From: Rosa chinensis
Taxonomy: Eukaryota; Streptophyta; Magnoliopsida; Rosales; Rosaceae
Assembly (NCBI RefSeq): GCF_002994745.2
Contig: NC_037094.1
Location: 39,790,456-39,854,455, forward strand
Length of the DNA: 64,000 nt
Direction of reading: 5' to 3'
How positions within the stretch are numbered: the stretch's first letter is position 1; every line of letters begins with the position of its first letter. Made by a program: the position numbers and the translations under genes. This document shows, piece by piece, positions 10,644 through 22,375 of this stretch. The notes under the pieces were generated by a model, which worked only from the letters and a program-made list of their open reading frames with translations, made no database searches and was not told where the DNA came from.

Positions 10644-11931
10644 AGCTGGGAAAGAAAAGAAAAGAAAAGTTTAGTTTAGTTTTCTGCCTTAGTTTCTGTC
10701 TAAAACAAATTCCAGAAAACTATGAATACAAAAGAAATCAAGTCACAACAAAACTACTCGAGATCAAAACAGAATATATGGTAATCAGAATCCCCAAAAC
10801 ATGCATATTAATTTTCAATAATAGATCTTACCTGTATGGCAAAAGAATATGTTATTGCTTAAGTTTCTTATTTGCAAAACCAAAATACTAAAAACCAAAA
10901 TATCCCTGGAACAGTCAACACATGTATAGCAAGAAGAAAAGTCCAATTCTCTGAATTTAGTTTTTAATACTTCATGATGCACTGTTTTACTTTTAAGAAC
11001 ATAAAGTTAATCCTTCGGTTGAAGATACAATTTGTTCCAAAAAATAAAGACACAATTTTCCTTGTTCTATATCCAAATGATTTCAAAACAATACATTGAC
11101 AGATTGATGTGTACAATATGCGTCAACATACCATCTTGCAATCTAGAACTAGTAGTTATTACTCCTTAATTTTTAACACAGCAAGCTAAGTTAAAACCAA
11201 AGAAAGAGAACAACCTGTTCATCAACGAATTTCCATGAGCAAGATTATGAAAGTTGGATTACCAAAATGGGAGATTATCTTGTCAACAATTCAAGACAAA
11301 AAAATGTATATATAATTCAACCATAATTCAAGAGCAGACAATTGATCATTTAGAAATTTTCAACATATTCCAAACATCAAAAATTCAAGATCAATCATGC
11401 TAAAGTAAATTTCATTTGGTCCCCATGTACTCTAACCTAGGTGCATGCCAGGAATGCTTCTAATGTTCAGATGCTCAATCAAGAATCATATATACATAAT
11501 AATAAAAAATATTCGAAAACGGGAACTAACCCGGTGTTCCTGCTGCTGTTGGAGTTAATCGAAGCAAGATGAGCATATACAGCAACATACTAAGCCATAA
11601 CAACCTTCTATCTTACAGTAATTTGGTTCAAAAACGGGGAAATCACAGGGTCAATTTGATTTTTTTTTTCTAGAACCCTAATTCCCAATTCTGGGAAAAC
11701 TGAAATCACTGACCGGTTAGAAAGCAATGGTCAATTGGGGTCGTGATTTTGCACATATGCACTATTTGTATGTGGACTTGTGGACCCGAAAGCAGGGGAA
11801 GTGTTAGGTTTGTTGGAAACAAACTTTATATTTTAATAAGTTAGTGCTCTTATTTTATTCTATTTTGTTAAGAATAAGAACGTGCAAAACCCAACATGCA
11901 AAACTGAATTTGTTTATGAAACATGCAATAG
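10644..11931 (-). other. copia 5' leader, no gene
   Basis: Between the primer-binding site and gag there are about 1.3 kb of AT-rich sequence with no convincing coding region. This is long for a copia leader, so an old insertion may be hidden in it, but I see no duplication that proves one. Confidence 0.5.
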
Positions 11932-11944
11932 GCTCTGATACCAA
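11932..11944 (-). promoter_or_regulatory. Primer-binding site for initiator tRNA-Met
   Basis: The minus strand reads TGGTATCAGAGCC, complementary to the 3' end of plant initiator tRNA-Met, the usual primer of copia elements. It lies 7 bases inside the 5' LTR. Confidence 0.85.
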
Positions 11945-11951
11945 TTAAAAG

Positions 11952-12358
11952 TGTAAATCTGGAACACTAATACAATTGCATATAAAATACAAACACATGT
12001 ATTGCACTCACATACACAGATGCATATATAATTATAGAGAAATAAATATGCAGATCTTTAGAACAAGATGTATACCTACTGGAACTGATGAAGCCATCTC
12101 AAATACAGATCTTCTGTTCTCTTTGTTTGCTATATATCTATGGGGCAAGAACTGAATAGCTCTATTTAAAGAGGGTATAGGGACCTAGTATTTATAGTGA
12201 AAACATCCTAATACAATGCCCTCCCATAAATGATAATTGTAATCACAATAATGTCTGTAATCACTATGATATATGTATTCCGACGTCTTAGTGCTTGATT
12301 CAAGCTATTTACGTTTCCCAATATATTCATTTGATTCATATGATAAATATATTTAACA
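11952..12358 (-). repeat. copia 5' LTR, 407 bp
   Basis: On the minus strand it starts TGTTAAATATATTTATC at 12358 and ends ...GATTTACA at 11952, next to the primer-binding site. Size and TG...CA ends fit a copia LTR. The partner LTR lies outside the window. Confidence 0.75.
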
Positions 12359-13043
12359 GGGAAAATGAATTACTTAATATCTCTAATTACTTGCTCTATT
12401 AGTAACAGTAATTGTTGTGCTAAATATAAGCTTGTAATTGTTCAATTTCAACTTACAATCTCATTAACAATATAAGAGTGTTTAAACAAGATACTTCAAG
12501 AAGGACTATTCAGGTAAACAACAAGCTCTTTATCTTCATCCTTATGTAAGGTTTCTTTTTTTTTTTGTTGGATATCCAGTGTTATTGTTTTCTTTTTTAC
12601 AATGTCCTTTGTTCTTGGTTCTTGGTTGTTTGGTGTTTGGGAGCTCACAACTGGTCTTCAATTGTATCTTCTTCATCTTGGGTATTTTATTATTTTGTTG
12701 TTCAATTCATTGTAATTTAACGATATTTTCATTGTATTATCTTTTACTGTTATTTGGTTTATTATAGTTCGGTTATTCAGATATGAGTCTTTTCTTTTAG
12801 TTCTACTGTTCACTTCATTCTTTCTTATACAACATGTAGGGAAGGTACAACTTGAGGAATGAAAAACAGAACATATTTAAAGCTACAGATGTATTTGGAA
12901 GAGCTCAACATCAAGAATGAGGAGATCTAATCACCCTAAATTCACTCCCAAATAAGTAGCGAAGTGTCTCAACATCAAAAGTTTTGGATCTGCTTTAGAG
13001 AATTAATAGAATATTGTTATTAGTTTTACTATTATTTATTTTA
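12359..13043. other. Unassigned AT-rich stretch
   Basis: Between the copia LTR and the MULE-like element there is no supported gene. It may belong to the body of the CACTA-like element whose end is at 14858, because the MULE-like element separates them. Confidence 0.35.
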
Positions 13044-14099
13044 GGGATAAATATTGTTTAGTCCTTGAGCTTTCGACCAAAAAACACTTCAGTCCCTGGC
13101 CTTTTAATTTCACACGTTTAGTCCTTATACTCCAAAATTTCGAACCAATAAGTCCTTTCCGTTACTCGCCGTCCAAAACCTCAGTTACTCTCCGTCAAAA
13201 TGTCTATTATACCCTCAATTTTTATTTTTTTTACATTTATTCTTCTTTTTCACTTACTTGATAAGTTGGAATTCTCTCTCCTCTCAGACCTCGCCGCCCC
13301 AAAATCGAGTGTGGAGCAGCTGTTTGGAGCTCCAATTCAAACCTGAAATCGAGGCCGAGAGACAAGATGATCCGACCTGGGTAAACATCTGCACCTTTGA
13401 AAATAACCGGAACATCCCCCTTCAACTCGGAGCCTTCACCGGCCCAAACAAACACCAAATTCAGTATCTCCCCACACTCCTCGTCCCTATGAATCTACAA
13501 AATCACAATTTCACAATCCCAATTTTAAAATCAGATCAGAACAGAAAAATAAGCAGAGCGGCTTCCAGATAAATAGGTTCAGACCCATCATTAAAACCAG
13601 GCTTTAAAAATCGAGGGTTCTTAGCAAAAGATCCAAAAACAGAATCTGAAAAACAAGAAAAAGAGAGGCTGATAGCATTTATGGAAGAGAAAACAGTGCT
13701 CTGAAAGAAAAGTTGGAGAAACCCATTTTCGATTTTGGTTGTTGGACTCAAGCAAAGCCTCTAGTCAAAGAGATGAACAATAGTATGGAAGTGAAGACGA
13801 CGGCGGGGATTTGACTGGTGAGCTTGGAGCTATTTTCCAATGGCGGCTGAGCGAAGACAACTGCGGAGATTCGACCTGGGCTTTGTCTTTGGCCGAGATT
13901 TGGTTTCCGGTGAACTCTCTGGGGATGGCTTGGAAGGTGTGGTAGAGAGAAGATTGGGATTGGATAGAGGTGTGTGAAGCAGAGGAAGGGTTTCAATCTG
14001 GGCATAGAGGACAACAAGAAGAGAGAGGAGGAAGAAGAGGGCACGGGCTAAATGGCTTAGGAGTAGTGAGTAGGTGGAGGAAAGAGATAAACAGAGAAA

Positions 14100-14131
<32 letters not shown>

Positions 14132-14361
14132 TATATAAATATATATATATATATATTAAAAAAATAGTGAGGGTAGAATAGACATTTTAGCAGGAAAATG
14201 ATTGCCACGTCAGCTACTTAACGGAGGTTTTGGACGGAGAGTAACGGAAAGGACCTATTAGTCCGAAATTTTGAAATACAAGGACTAAACGAGTGAAATT
14301 AGAAGGCCAGAGACTGAAGTGTTTTTTGGTCAAAAATTCAAGGACTAAACAGTATTTAATC
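13044..14361. mobile_element. Mutator-like (MULE-type) element with about 190-bp terminal inverted repeats
   Basis: The left end GGGATAAATATTGTTTAGTCC and the inverted right end GATTAAATACTGTTTAGTCC match over roughly 190 bp, with shared inner motifs such as GACCAAAAAACACTTCAGTC. A 10-bp target duplication ATTTATTTTA flanks it (13034-13043 and 14362-14371). Long inverted repeats with a 9-11 bp duplication are typical of Mutator-like elements. The 0.9 kb interior has no transposase, so the element is non-autonomous. It has GC-richer stretches (13260-13470, 13790-14050) that could be captured gene pieces, and a TAA microsatellite near 14101. Confidence 0.85.
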
Positions 14362-14371
14362 ATTTATTTTA

Positions 14372-14858
14372 TTAAGATTTGTATCAGTAGTACACAATGT
14401 AGGAAAACATGTTGGCTGAGACAATGCAGAGGTGTGTAATTTGATGAATGCCACATTGTATTTTGATTGTTATGAGATTGTTAATGAAAATAATGCTCTT
14501 ATGATCAAAGATTTGAGAAATTATTATTGTGCTTCCATGTTGTAATGATAGTAGCACAATTGAAATGCTATTAGATAATGAACTATAGTATTCAAGCAAA
14601 CACTATGGATTGTCTAAGCATAGCGGTTCACAAAATGCTATGGAAAGTTTAACAATAGCGTTTTTAAAGTGTTGTTGAAGCCTATACAATAGCGCTTCTA
14701 AAATGCTATGGATGTTGAACTTTTCATAGTGTTTGCCAAAGCGCTATGATAGAACCTAGATCTATTATAGCTCCGGCAGACATATCGTTGACTAAAACGC
14801 TATGGTATCCTACGATAACATTTTTTGAGCGCTATAAATGAAAGTTTATGGTGTAGTA
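14372..14858. mobile_element. Right end of a second CACTA-like element
   Basis: From about 14600, short motifs such as AGCGCTAT, AACGCTATGG and AAAATGCTATGG recur in both orientations, like a CACTA subterminal region. The stretch ends ggtgtagta at 14850-14858, i.e. TACTACACC on the minus strand, one base off CACTA. The left end is not found; the MULE-like element probably split this one. 14372-14600 holds no gene. Confidence 0.5.
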
Positions 14859-15070
14859 ATTGGGGCCTTTCTTGGGATTCATGGTCTTCAAGGGGGAGCA
14901 ATTTCTTACCCTTCTCTTGCTTTAAGTTTTTTGTTGGTGTTAAATTCCAGTTACTTCTTTGTTTTAGTGATCGTTTCCATGTTCTTTCTTACCATGCTTG
15001 ACTCTTTCATTGCAAAGCTTTCAAGAAGTGACTTTTCCACATTGGGGACAATGTTAAGTTTAAGTGTTGG

Positions 15071-17245
15071 TGATAGGAGCATTTTAATGCGACGTTTTAA
15101 CGGTTATTTCCTCATATTTACTTAGTTATTTCCTTAAATGAATCCCTTTAGTTTAAGAAAGTTTCTTTTTCCGGTTTTTAGAAAGTTTTCATTTTTCATT
15201 TCTGGAAAGTTTCTATTTTTCATTTATGGAAAGTTTCCATTTCTCACTTTTAGAAAGTTTCTATTTTTCAATTTTGGAAAGTTTCTATTTTTCGTTTTAG
15301 GAAAGTTTCTATTTTTAGTAATAGTTTCTATTTTTAGGTCCTTGGAGCTCAAAAGTGGAAATGAACTCACAAAAGGAAAGAGGAACTAGCAAACGTTGAG
15401 AGGTGTAAAAATAAGACAAAAAGGGCTACACAAATGAGCATAAATGAAGAAATGAAGCTTTCCTGTTTCAACCAGGAAACCCTGCTCAAAAGAGGAAAGT
15501 GTATCAAGCAAGATTCCGAAGCAACCAAGAAAGGAAAATGGAAAAATGAAGTGTCATGGCATTGAAAGAAGCTTCTTGAATACATTAGAAGACTATAAGG
15601 CTTGAAAATTACGCAAGAAGGCCCAAGAGCATTCTAGACCTTTGTGGATTTCGGCAAATGGACAAAAGCCCATGGAATTAGGGTTTTGTGACGCAAAGCA
15701 TTATAGGGGGAGTGTTTGCCGTGAAATACCAAGAGGAAAAGAAGGAGTTGGCATGAAAATCAAGAAGAAAATAAAAGATTATGCCAAGAGATTTTCTAGG
15801 GAGAGTTTTAAGGAAAGAAGAAGTGTGGACAATAAGAAAAAGCTCAAAATGCGTCTAGGTTCATTCCTACATTCCCTAAAGGTATTTTGGCTGAAATAAA
15901 AGAGAAAATCAGAATATATTCATGGAATTTCGGCAACTATATATTAGGGAATCATTTTGGAGTTTTATGATTGGTTGGACAACACAATAGGGCTTACTTG
16001 GCGAATTCTTATTGGTTGGAATTATGTGGCAATTTCTGATAATTCTTTGGAAAATAAAAGAAGATTCATGAAGACTTGAAGACCAAGGACAACGTCCCTA
16101 TATATACTCCCTTCTAGTTGACGTTGGAGGGATCCTACAATTCAGAAAATTACTCTCTAAAACGTGAAGCTCTCTCTCCATTCTTTAGTTCATCTTCTGC
16201 GATTTCAAGCAAGGGAGGAAGAAGGAAGAAGAAGCCATGAGAACCTCCCATAATCCACCTTGAAGCCGTGAGTTTTGAAGCTTGCTTTCGAGATTCAATG
16301 GTTCATTGTTCAAGTTCTTCATCACCATCTCCATTCACGGTATAATTCAACCTTCTTTCTTGTAATCGTAATTGATTTTCCTTGTTTGATTCGTATGGAT
16401 GTGTTCTAGTTAACAATAATATTTGAACAAAGTTAAATTCCTAATTCTATGATTGAATGAAGTTTTCGATGATTATGATTGTGATTCCGTAGTTGCTTTT
16501 GTGAGATTGTTCAATTAAATTTGCTTGATTGATATCTTTTATATGTTTATCTTAAATGGTTTGAAACTTTTAGGGTTTGCATATAATTGGTGCTAGATTT
16601 AAGTTTATGATTCATCTAATAGTTTTGTAAACTTGAATCAAAAGTAGTAAAGGTTTTGGACAAGAATCGAATTTAATTGAAAAGGATTACAATTAGATGA
16701 ACTTATTCATACTAAGTTGTGTACTTAAGTTGATAACCTTTCTCTTGTTTATTGCGTTGAACATGTCTTAATTAGCTAGCTTTCTAGACTTTGATTGCAT
16801 GTTTGATAGGATTGATCTATGTGTTTTCACTTATATTAATTAGTAAAGGAAAGTAAAATATGGGAAATCGTTTGCTTCAAATGTTTCACATGATCAACTT
16901 CTTTCTCATGACTTGGAAGAATAATTGTAGGATTGATTCGAATTTGATTATGGAATTGGTTTTGATCTTTGTTTCTTATGTTTCATTCTTGTATTTGTGT
17001 TTTTGTAATTACTTAGTTTTATTTCTTTCTTTTGTTTTTCAGAAACCTAAAAAACCTAAACTCCCCCTCTTAATTTCGTAAATTGCATATATTTGTAAAT
17101 ATTATACTTTGTTTTTATTTTAATTCTTTATTTGTTTCAAAATGACAGGTGTACCCTCAATCCCCGGAATAGAACGATCCCTATTTACTATATACTAACG
17201 ATGACATTTATAGGGTTAAATTATATGCTTGCTTTGAGCGTATCA
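15071..17245 (+). mobile_element. Solo LTR, 2175 bp, TGATAGGAGC...GCGTATCA
   Basis: It starts TGATAGGAGCATTTTAATGC and ends TGAGCGTATCA, flanked by a perfect 5-bp duplication GTTGG (15066-15070 and 17246-17250). Near its start is a 24-bp tandem repeat. Mid-element TATA-like tatatactccc (about 16113) precedes a stretch with CT-rich and GAAG-rich sequence resembling an LTR promoter and leader. It belongs to a different family from the long LTRs starting TGTNATGCCCC. No coding sequence is supported. Confidence 0.85.
15155..15330 (+). repeat. 24-bp tandem repeat in LTR
   Basis: About seven imperfect copies of a unit near GGAAAGTTTCTATTTTTC plus a few variable bases. The 24-base period is a multiple of three, so an open frame with an 8-residue periodicity (GKFLFF) arises by chance. 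I do not treat it as a gene. Confidence 0.8.
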
Positions 17246-17937
17246 GTTGGGGGAAGGTTTAGTTTAAATTCAATAAATTCAAATTGTCAAAAAAAAAAAA
17301 AATTGTTTTTAGCTTTTAGTTTTTTCTAGTTTTTGTGTGTTTGTTTGCGTTTAGTTTCTTCCAACTCCTATGATGAAACTTAAACTTAATTTTAAAGGGC
17401 TAGAAAATCATGATTATTTCTTGTGAACTCAATTTTTCAAGACTTATGCTTAACTTCACTGTTACCTTTGATTGTCAAGTTGATGCCAATAGATATGGTT
17501 GGCATGATGAAATTTGAGAGAACTATTTGCACCATATGTGAGTTCTGAGCCTAATGAAAGTGCATCCAATAGCTCTTAGTACTTTATTCTTCATGTGTGA
17601 TCAATCTTTTATGGATTGTATCTCTAGAATTTGTTTTGTATCTCTCAAAACTTTTGTTAAGCTTGAATACATTGCGGAAATGATTTAGGCAATAGGATTC
17701 CACCATGGCCAAACAAGCTCTTATCCTAAAAAGATGAATACGCTTAGATTGCCAATTTGTGCTTTTTGTTAGCCTTTCATTTCTTTGCACCACAAATACC
17801 TTACCTTCTAGCTTAAACACTAGCTAAGCCTTTCTAAGTTTTCTTAGCGAGCAATGTGAGATTGTGTATGTCAAAATGCATCAAGAAACAAAGTTTGGGG
17901 GTACTTGAAGAAAAATAAGTGGGGGAATGTCACGCCC

Positions 17938-20801
17938 CTGATTTTTAGCACAACTAAAAATCGATATATAATCTCATAATTACATATGCGTGATCGTTCA
18001 ACCATCAATACCAAGCACCTGGAAACTTTTTCCTTTTAAACCAAGTACAAACCGATGCCCTGCACCCTCAAAAATTAATATGCACTCACTCCAAAGAGTT
18101 ATATATTACACAAGCTTACGAATTAAATTGTCAATAACAAAATAAACGTAACTGCCACTCAGAGTTAACTATACAACGGAAGTCCCTATCAACGGTAAAG
18201 TCACAAAATGGCATCCTACCATAAAGCTGCAAAGGCGTTATCTTAGCTCCAGCCGCGATTATCCTAACTTGCAGGATTAACCCCTACACCGTTTGAATAG
18301 TGTATCGGGTTGTCACACAACAAACCCGGTAAGCTTTTGCAAGCCCATATGAGTAACTCAAAACAAACACCACACAACTCACACCAAAACGAGGAAAACC
18401 TTTCAACTTGAAAATCAGGAAAACATACCATGCTTCCCAAAACAATACTCTTTTCTCAAAAGAAAACAACGAAAGTCACACCGTGACAAAATCATATAAA
18501 TCGTTAACCTAACAATTCAAATATGATAAATCGATCCAATCTGGATAATAAAAATCAACTCACAACAAAACATCAATTCAGTCCAACCTGGACAAAACAC
18601 AAATCGGTCCAACCTGGACAAAACACATCAAATCAGTCCAACCTGAACAAAACACAAATCGGTCCAACCTGGACAATATATCAACACACATCAATCATAC
18701 CTATCGTTAACCTAACAAATAGAATATGATTCTTTGGTCCAACTTGGACAAAATACGTACCCCGGAGTCGTAAGTAACCTACTTAGATCCATGAAGTACC
18801 ATGGCAGACAGACTAGAGCTCTAACTGAATCGTAACCTGTCACCTGGCCAAGGTTCAACCTTACGATATAACATTGCCTGAGGATGCAACCTGCAACCCC
18901 GGATCCTTAGGCCAACCTGACCCTCAGATCAAAACGTCAAATCAAATCAAAAGGAGAAATCACAACCTGTGACTCTCAAATCCTCAGACCACTAGTCGTT
19001 AGATCAAAACGTTAAATCAACTCAAAAGGAGAAATCACAACCTGTGACTCTCACATCCATCCTCAGATCACCGGTCGTCGGATCAAAACATTAAATCAAC
19101 CCAAAAGGAGAAATCACAACCTGTGACTCTCACATCCTCAGACCACCGGTCGTCGGATCAAAACGTTAAATCAAACCAAAAGGAGAAATCACAACCTATG
19201 ACTCTCAAATCCTCAAACACTTTTCAAAACAATAGAAATACCATTTCCCACCAATTGTTTTTCGAAAAGCCGCAACCCAAAACAATAAAATGCATCAATC
19301 ATGCACATTGTTTCCATAAATCCACAAATCCACCAAAACACATATATTTCACATAAATATATAATTACGTAGTCATCCGCTCAGGAATGCCATACCAACT
19401 ATAGTTTGCAGTTAAATCAATAACTCTCAAAACTACAAAGGAAATCCGTTCATTAATGAACCTTAAACCTTGTGAGATTACTCACCTCAGAATCCCACTG
19501 CGTCTTCTATACACAACCGAACTAACACTATCACCAGCAACTCGTCCAATTCACCTTTAGAAGCACCTAATCACCAATGACCTCAAATCAGTAACGATTC
19601 ACAAATGATTTAAGTCCGAAACCCCTGTTTTGAACTAAAATCCCCAAAGTGACGCCAATCAAGGCAAAACCACATCCGAGACCACCCAATGTCTTCGGAA
19701 TACGTCTACGATCGATATGTCCAAACCACAAGTCGATCGGACGCTCGGATCCTCACAGATTGAAGCATCAAACGGTCTGAAACCATAAAAATCACAATAT
19801 ATTCATACGATCTCCAAAAATTATGTATTATATATCAAAATGCTCGTATCGACGAGTAGATCGAACTAAGGAATAGAAACTATCCCTGAGGTGGCCGGAA
19901 ACTGCCAGAAAACACCACCACAGTGGCGGCGCCGCTGCTGGCCCAAAGTCGGAATTTGACAAAACTCCCAATACCAAAGTTCTTCATCTCAACTCCAATT
20001 TAAACTTTCATAACTAACACAAAGTCTAAATCATAGTCGTTTGGCTGGAATTTACCTCGCAATATCTGAAATTCGATGAACCCTAGTATTTCAAAGCTTC
20101 GATTCGTCCTCTACAAGTGAAATCGTCCCAAGCCACTTTGGGAGAAGCATCAACTTCCTATGGGCTTCAAAAGCCCTCAAGAATCACTGGAAAAGGTGGC
20201 CGGAAAAAGAAGAACAGATGGAGGCGATTTCGTCCCCGACGAGGTTCTCTTCTCGGCCTTGTAGCGCCTCCTACAGCTTGTATTTCACTTCGATTTCTTC
20301 TACAAACTCGTAAAGGGGGTCAAGACGAGAAAAGCCCACTTTGTTTCACGTCAATCGGTGGCCGAATGAGGAGGATATGGCCGAAAAACTAGAGAGGGCG
20401 AAATCTAGGCTAGGGAGAGAAAAGGGCTCGGTTTCGTTTTTCTGAAATTTCTGTCCTTCTCTGCAATTTTCGGACTTTTCTCCTATTTATAGAATTTTCC
20501 CATTTTTCAATCATTCACAACTTTCTCATATGAACTCCGATTCTCGAGTTCCACATATCCACGAACTCGTATCGACGCGCTCTACAACTTTCGTGAAGGA
20601 AGTTTTTGAAGAAAACCAACATATCAAAAGTCAACCTTGAACCCCACCCCCCCCCCCCCCCCCCCAAAAGTCATACTTTCCAAATAATTAATTCGTCCGA
20701 AACACTTCCGCTCCGTCCACGAGCCACGAAACCGTCCAACAACCATAAATTAGATTCCGGAAATTCCTCGGAAAATAATTACGAATTTCTGGGGCATCAC
20801 A
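17938..20801 (-). mobile_element. Solo LTR, 2864 bp (subfamily B copy 1)
   Basis: On the minus strand it starts TGTGATGCCCCAGAAATTCG at 20801 and ends AGGGGCGTGACA at 17938. The flanks gggaa (17933-17937) and gggag (20802-20806) are a 5-bp duplication with one transition. It shares its first 2 kb with the plus-strand copy starting at 39419, including a C/G homopolymer (20647-20665). Two internal tandem arrays are present: GTCC-AACCT-GGAC units (18540-18770) and a unit of roughly 90 bp with cacaacctgtgactctca (18940-19210). The open stretch at 20117-20392 is shared with the other copy but on the strand opposite to the LTR sense, and is probably not a gene. Confidence 0.85.
18940..19215 (-). 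repeat. Tandem repeat of roughly 90 bp (3-4 copies) in LTR
   Basis: The motifs ggagaaatcacaacctgtga and ggatcaaaacgttaaatca recur in the same order three to four times, with unit lengths varying by small indels. This lies in the LTR and is not coding. Confidence 0.8.
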
Positions 20802-21890
20802 GGGAGTATCATGTTTGTTGTGCCATTGTAATTTGTCTTTACATTTTAAGAAAGTCAAGAAACAAAATTAAAAAAAAAAAAAAGTGTCTTTAGTTCAATA
20901 AATAGTTTTTAGTTTAAAGTTTGGGGGAGTGGTTAAGGGAGAGAATCATATGGAGCATCTTAGGGTCTTAAGTTCGTAAAATCTTAACAAGGGAGTTGCT
21001 TGCCAAGTTACTTGGAATTTGTGATTTCCTATCCACTTCACTTCTCTAACCCCTCACCCTAAGCCTCATTACAACCTAATAAAAGTCTTTTTTGATCCAA
21101 GATGGTTTGTGCATGACTCGTGGAGATGAGGTTGAAAAGCAAGCATATGACGACATTTGCATGAGATTGTTTGAGTGATAGTGTATCTAACCTATAAACA
21201 CTTGTGTGAAATTTAGAGTGAAAATCTAGTGAGTTTATGGTTAGCACGGTTTTGTTGTGCAAGCTTGGTTTTGGTGCATCAAAGTGACAGTTATGGCATG
21301 ACATATATATTTTACTCTAGCGTTTGTCCCATAGCTTCATAAACTTTTGAGACATGACTTGATTTTCTTGCTTTAAGCAAATTGTGTTCTTTGAGGATAA
21401 TATTGGAAGGATTAGGTTGTGTTAGTTTTGTTATGTTGTGGATTTGGGTTAATGATTTTGTTTGAGAACAAGCAATATTCGAGTTTGGAGGCATTTATTG
21501 AGTTACAAATTACTTATGCAATTGTGCCCCATAACTATAAAAATTGATTTGTCTTCCATGCTATTTCGCCCTTTTTAATCAATTTCCTTTTATTTGTAGA
21601 AAACCATGCATTGAGAATAAAATGACAATTTGAGACTTGAAATGCGAAGATTTGAAGGTAAGAGAAAAAAACACAAAGATTGGAAGAAAATTGCAAATAA
21701 ACTTTTCCGGTGAACTTTTCGGACAAGCGGCCACTCATGGAGGATCATTTCTCCAGCAAATGAGGACCATGATTGTGAGAATCTCCCATCAATTGAAATT
21801 CAAATATCTCGCTATACATTTTCCTCTTGTCACCGTGCCAATTTGGGACCATTTGGGGGACAATGGTGTAAGAGCATCTCTTGCACATCT

Positions 21891-22375
21891 TTAGACTAAT
21901 AGAAAAATTATTACCTTACGCATTTAACGAGGTTCTTAGTAATGTACACTGGTCCTAAGTTGAAACTGAAGAAATTTATTATTTAATCGATGCTGTTAAT
22001 TCATCAAATTTATCGAGATTTTACTGTATTTGACAATTTTTAATCCCAATATATAAATAATTGCAGTTCAATTGTGAGACTAAATACAATTATACTTTAA
22101 TACCACGTACAACTCTGTATATTACGTCACAAAGTTTGTGTATTAGAATTTTTATATTTGTTTTAGTCAGAAATTAGAGAAGTTTCTGTTTGTAATTTTA
22201 CTTGTTATCATATCATATATAAAGAAAAAAAGAAGAAGAAAAAAAGTTGTAAACATACACAATTTTGGGTTGGGTTGATCGCAGAGCGTGCATTTGGGTT
22301 CAACTCTGATGCCCAGCCGTCCTCGTCTTCTTCCGGGGTTTGGTGGACTGGTCAAGCTCAGCGTTTGGAATTGGA
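21891..22375. promoter_or_regulatory. ATG5 upstream region
   Basis: 485 bases between the repeat block and the ATG5 start codon: AT-rich to about 22260, then GC-richer, which fits a promoter and a short 5' untranslated region. I could not pick a convincing TATA box. Confidence 0.4.

Larger units (their letters stand above)
7850..12358 (-). mobile_element. Ty1-copia retrotransposon, 5' part; interrupted by the CACTA element
   Basis: Read on the minus strand: 5' LTR 12358-11952, primer-binding site 11944-11932, a long leader, gag from 10643, protease, integrase, then an abrupt stop at 7850 where the CACTA begins. The reading frame reaches the conserved region just before copia reverse transcriptase (DPEIFSQ) and breaks there. 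The RT, RNase H and 3' LTR are therefore probably left of the window on the far side of the CACTA rather than deleted. The base pattern just outside the LTR (gggaa, 12359-12363) is a candidate target duplication; its partner is not visible. Confidence 0.85.
14859..21890 (+). mobile_element. Athila/Tat-like gypsy 3' region, split by two solo LTRs
   Basis: The pieces are 14859-15070, 17246-17937 and 20802 to about 21890. Removing the two solo LTRs brings together sequence typical of the long non-coding 3' part of Athila-type elements: attggggacaatgttaagtt, then gggggaaggtttag, and later cctcaccctaagcctcatta. Two purine-rich tracts resemble polypurine tracts (tttgggggtac, tttgggggagtgg). No gag, pol or intact LTR of this outer element is seen, so the family call is tentative and the outer limits are approximate. 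Confidence 0.45.

Noticed and set aside
15138..15389. Open frame with GKFLFF octapeptide repeats, membrane-protein-like
   Set aside because: Results from a 24-bp tandem repeat in a solo LTR; there is no start context or conserved partner.
20117..20392. 91-residue frame conserved with 42544-42819
   Set aside because: Conservation is that of two LTR copies as DNA; it is antisense to the LTR, and the two frames differ by non-conservative changes.
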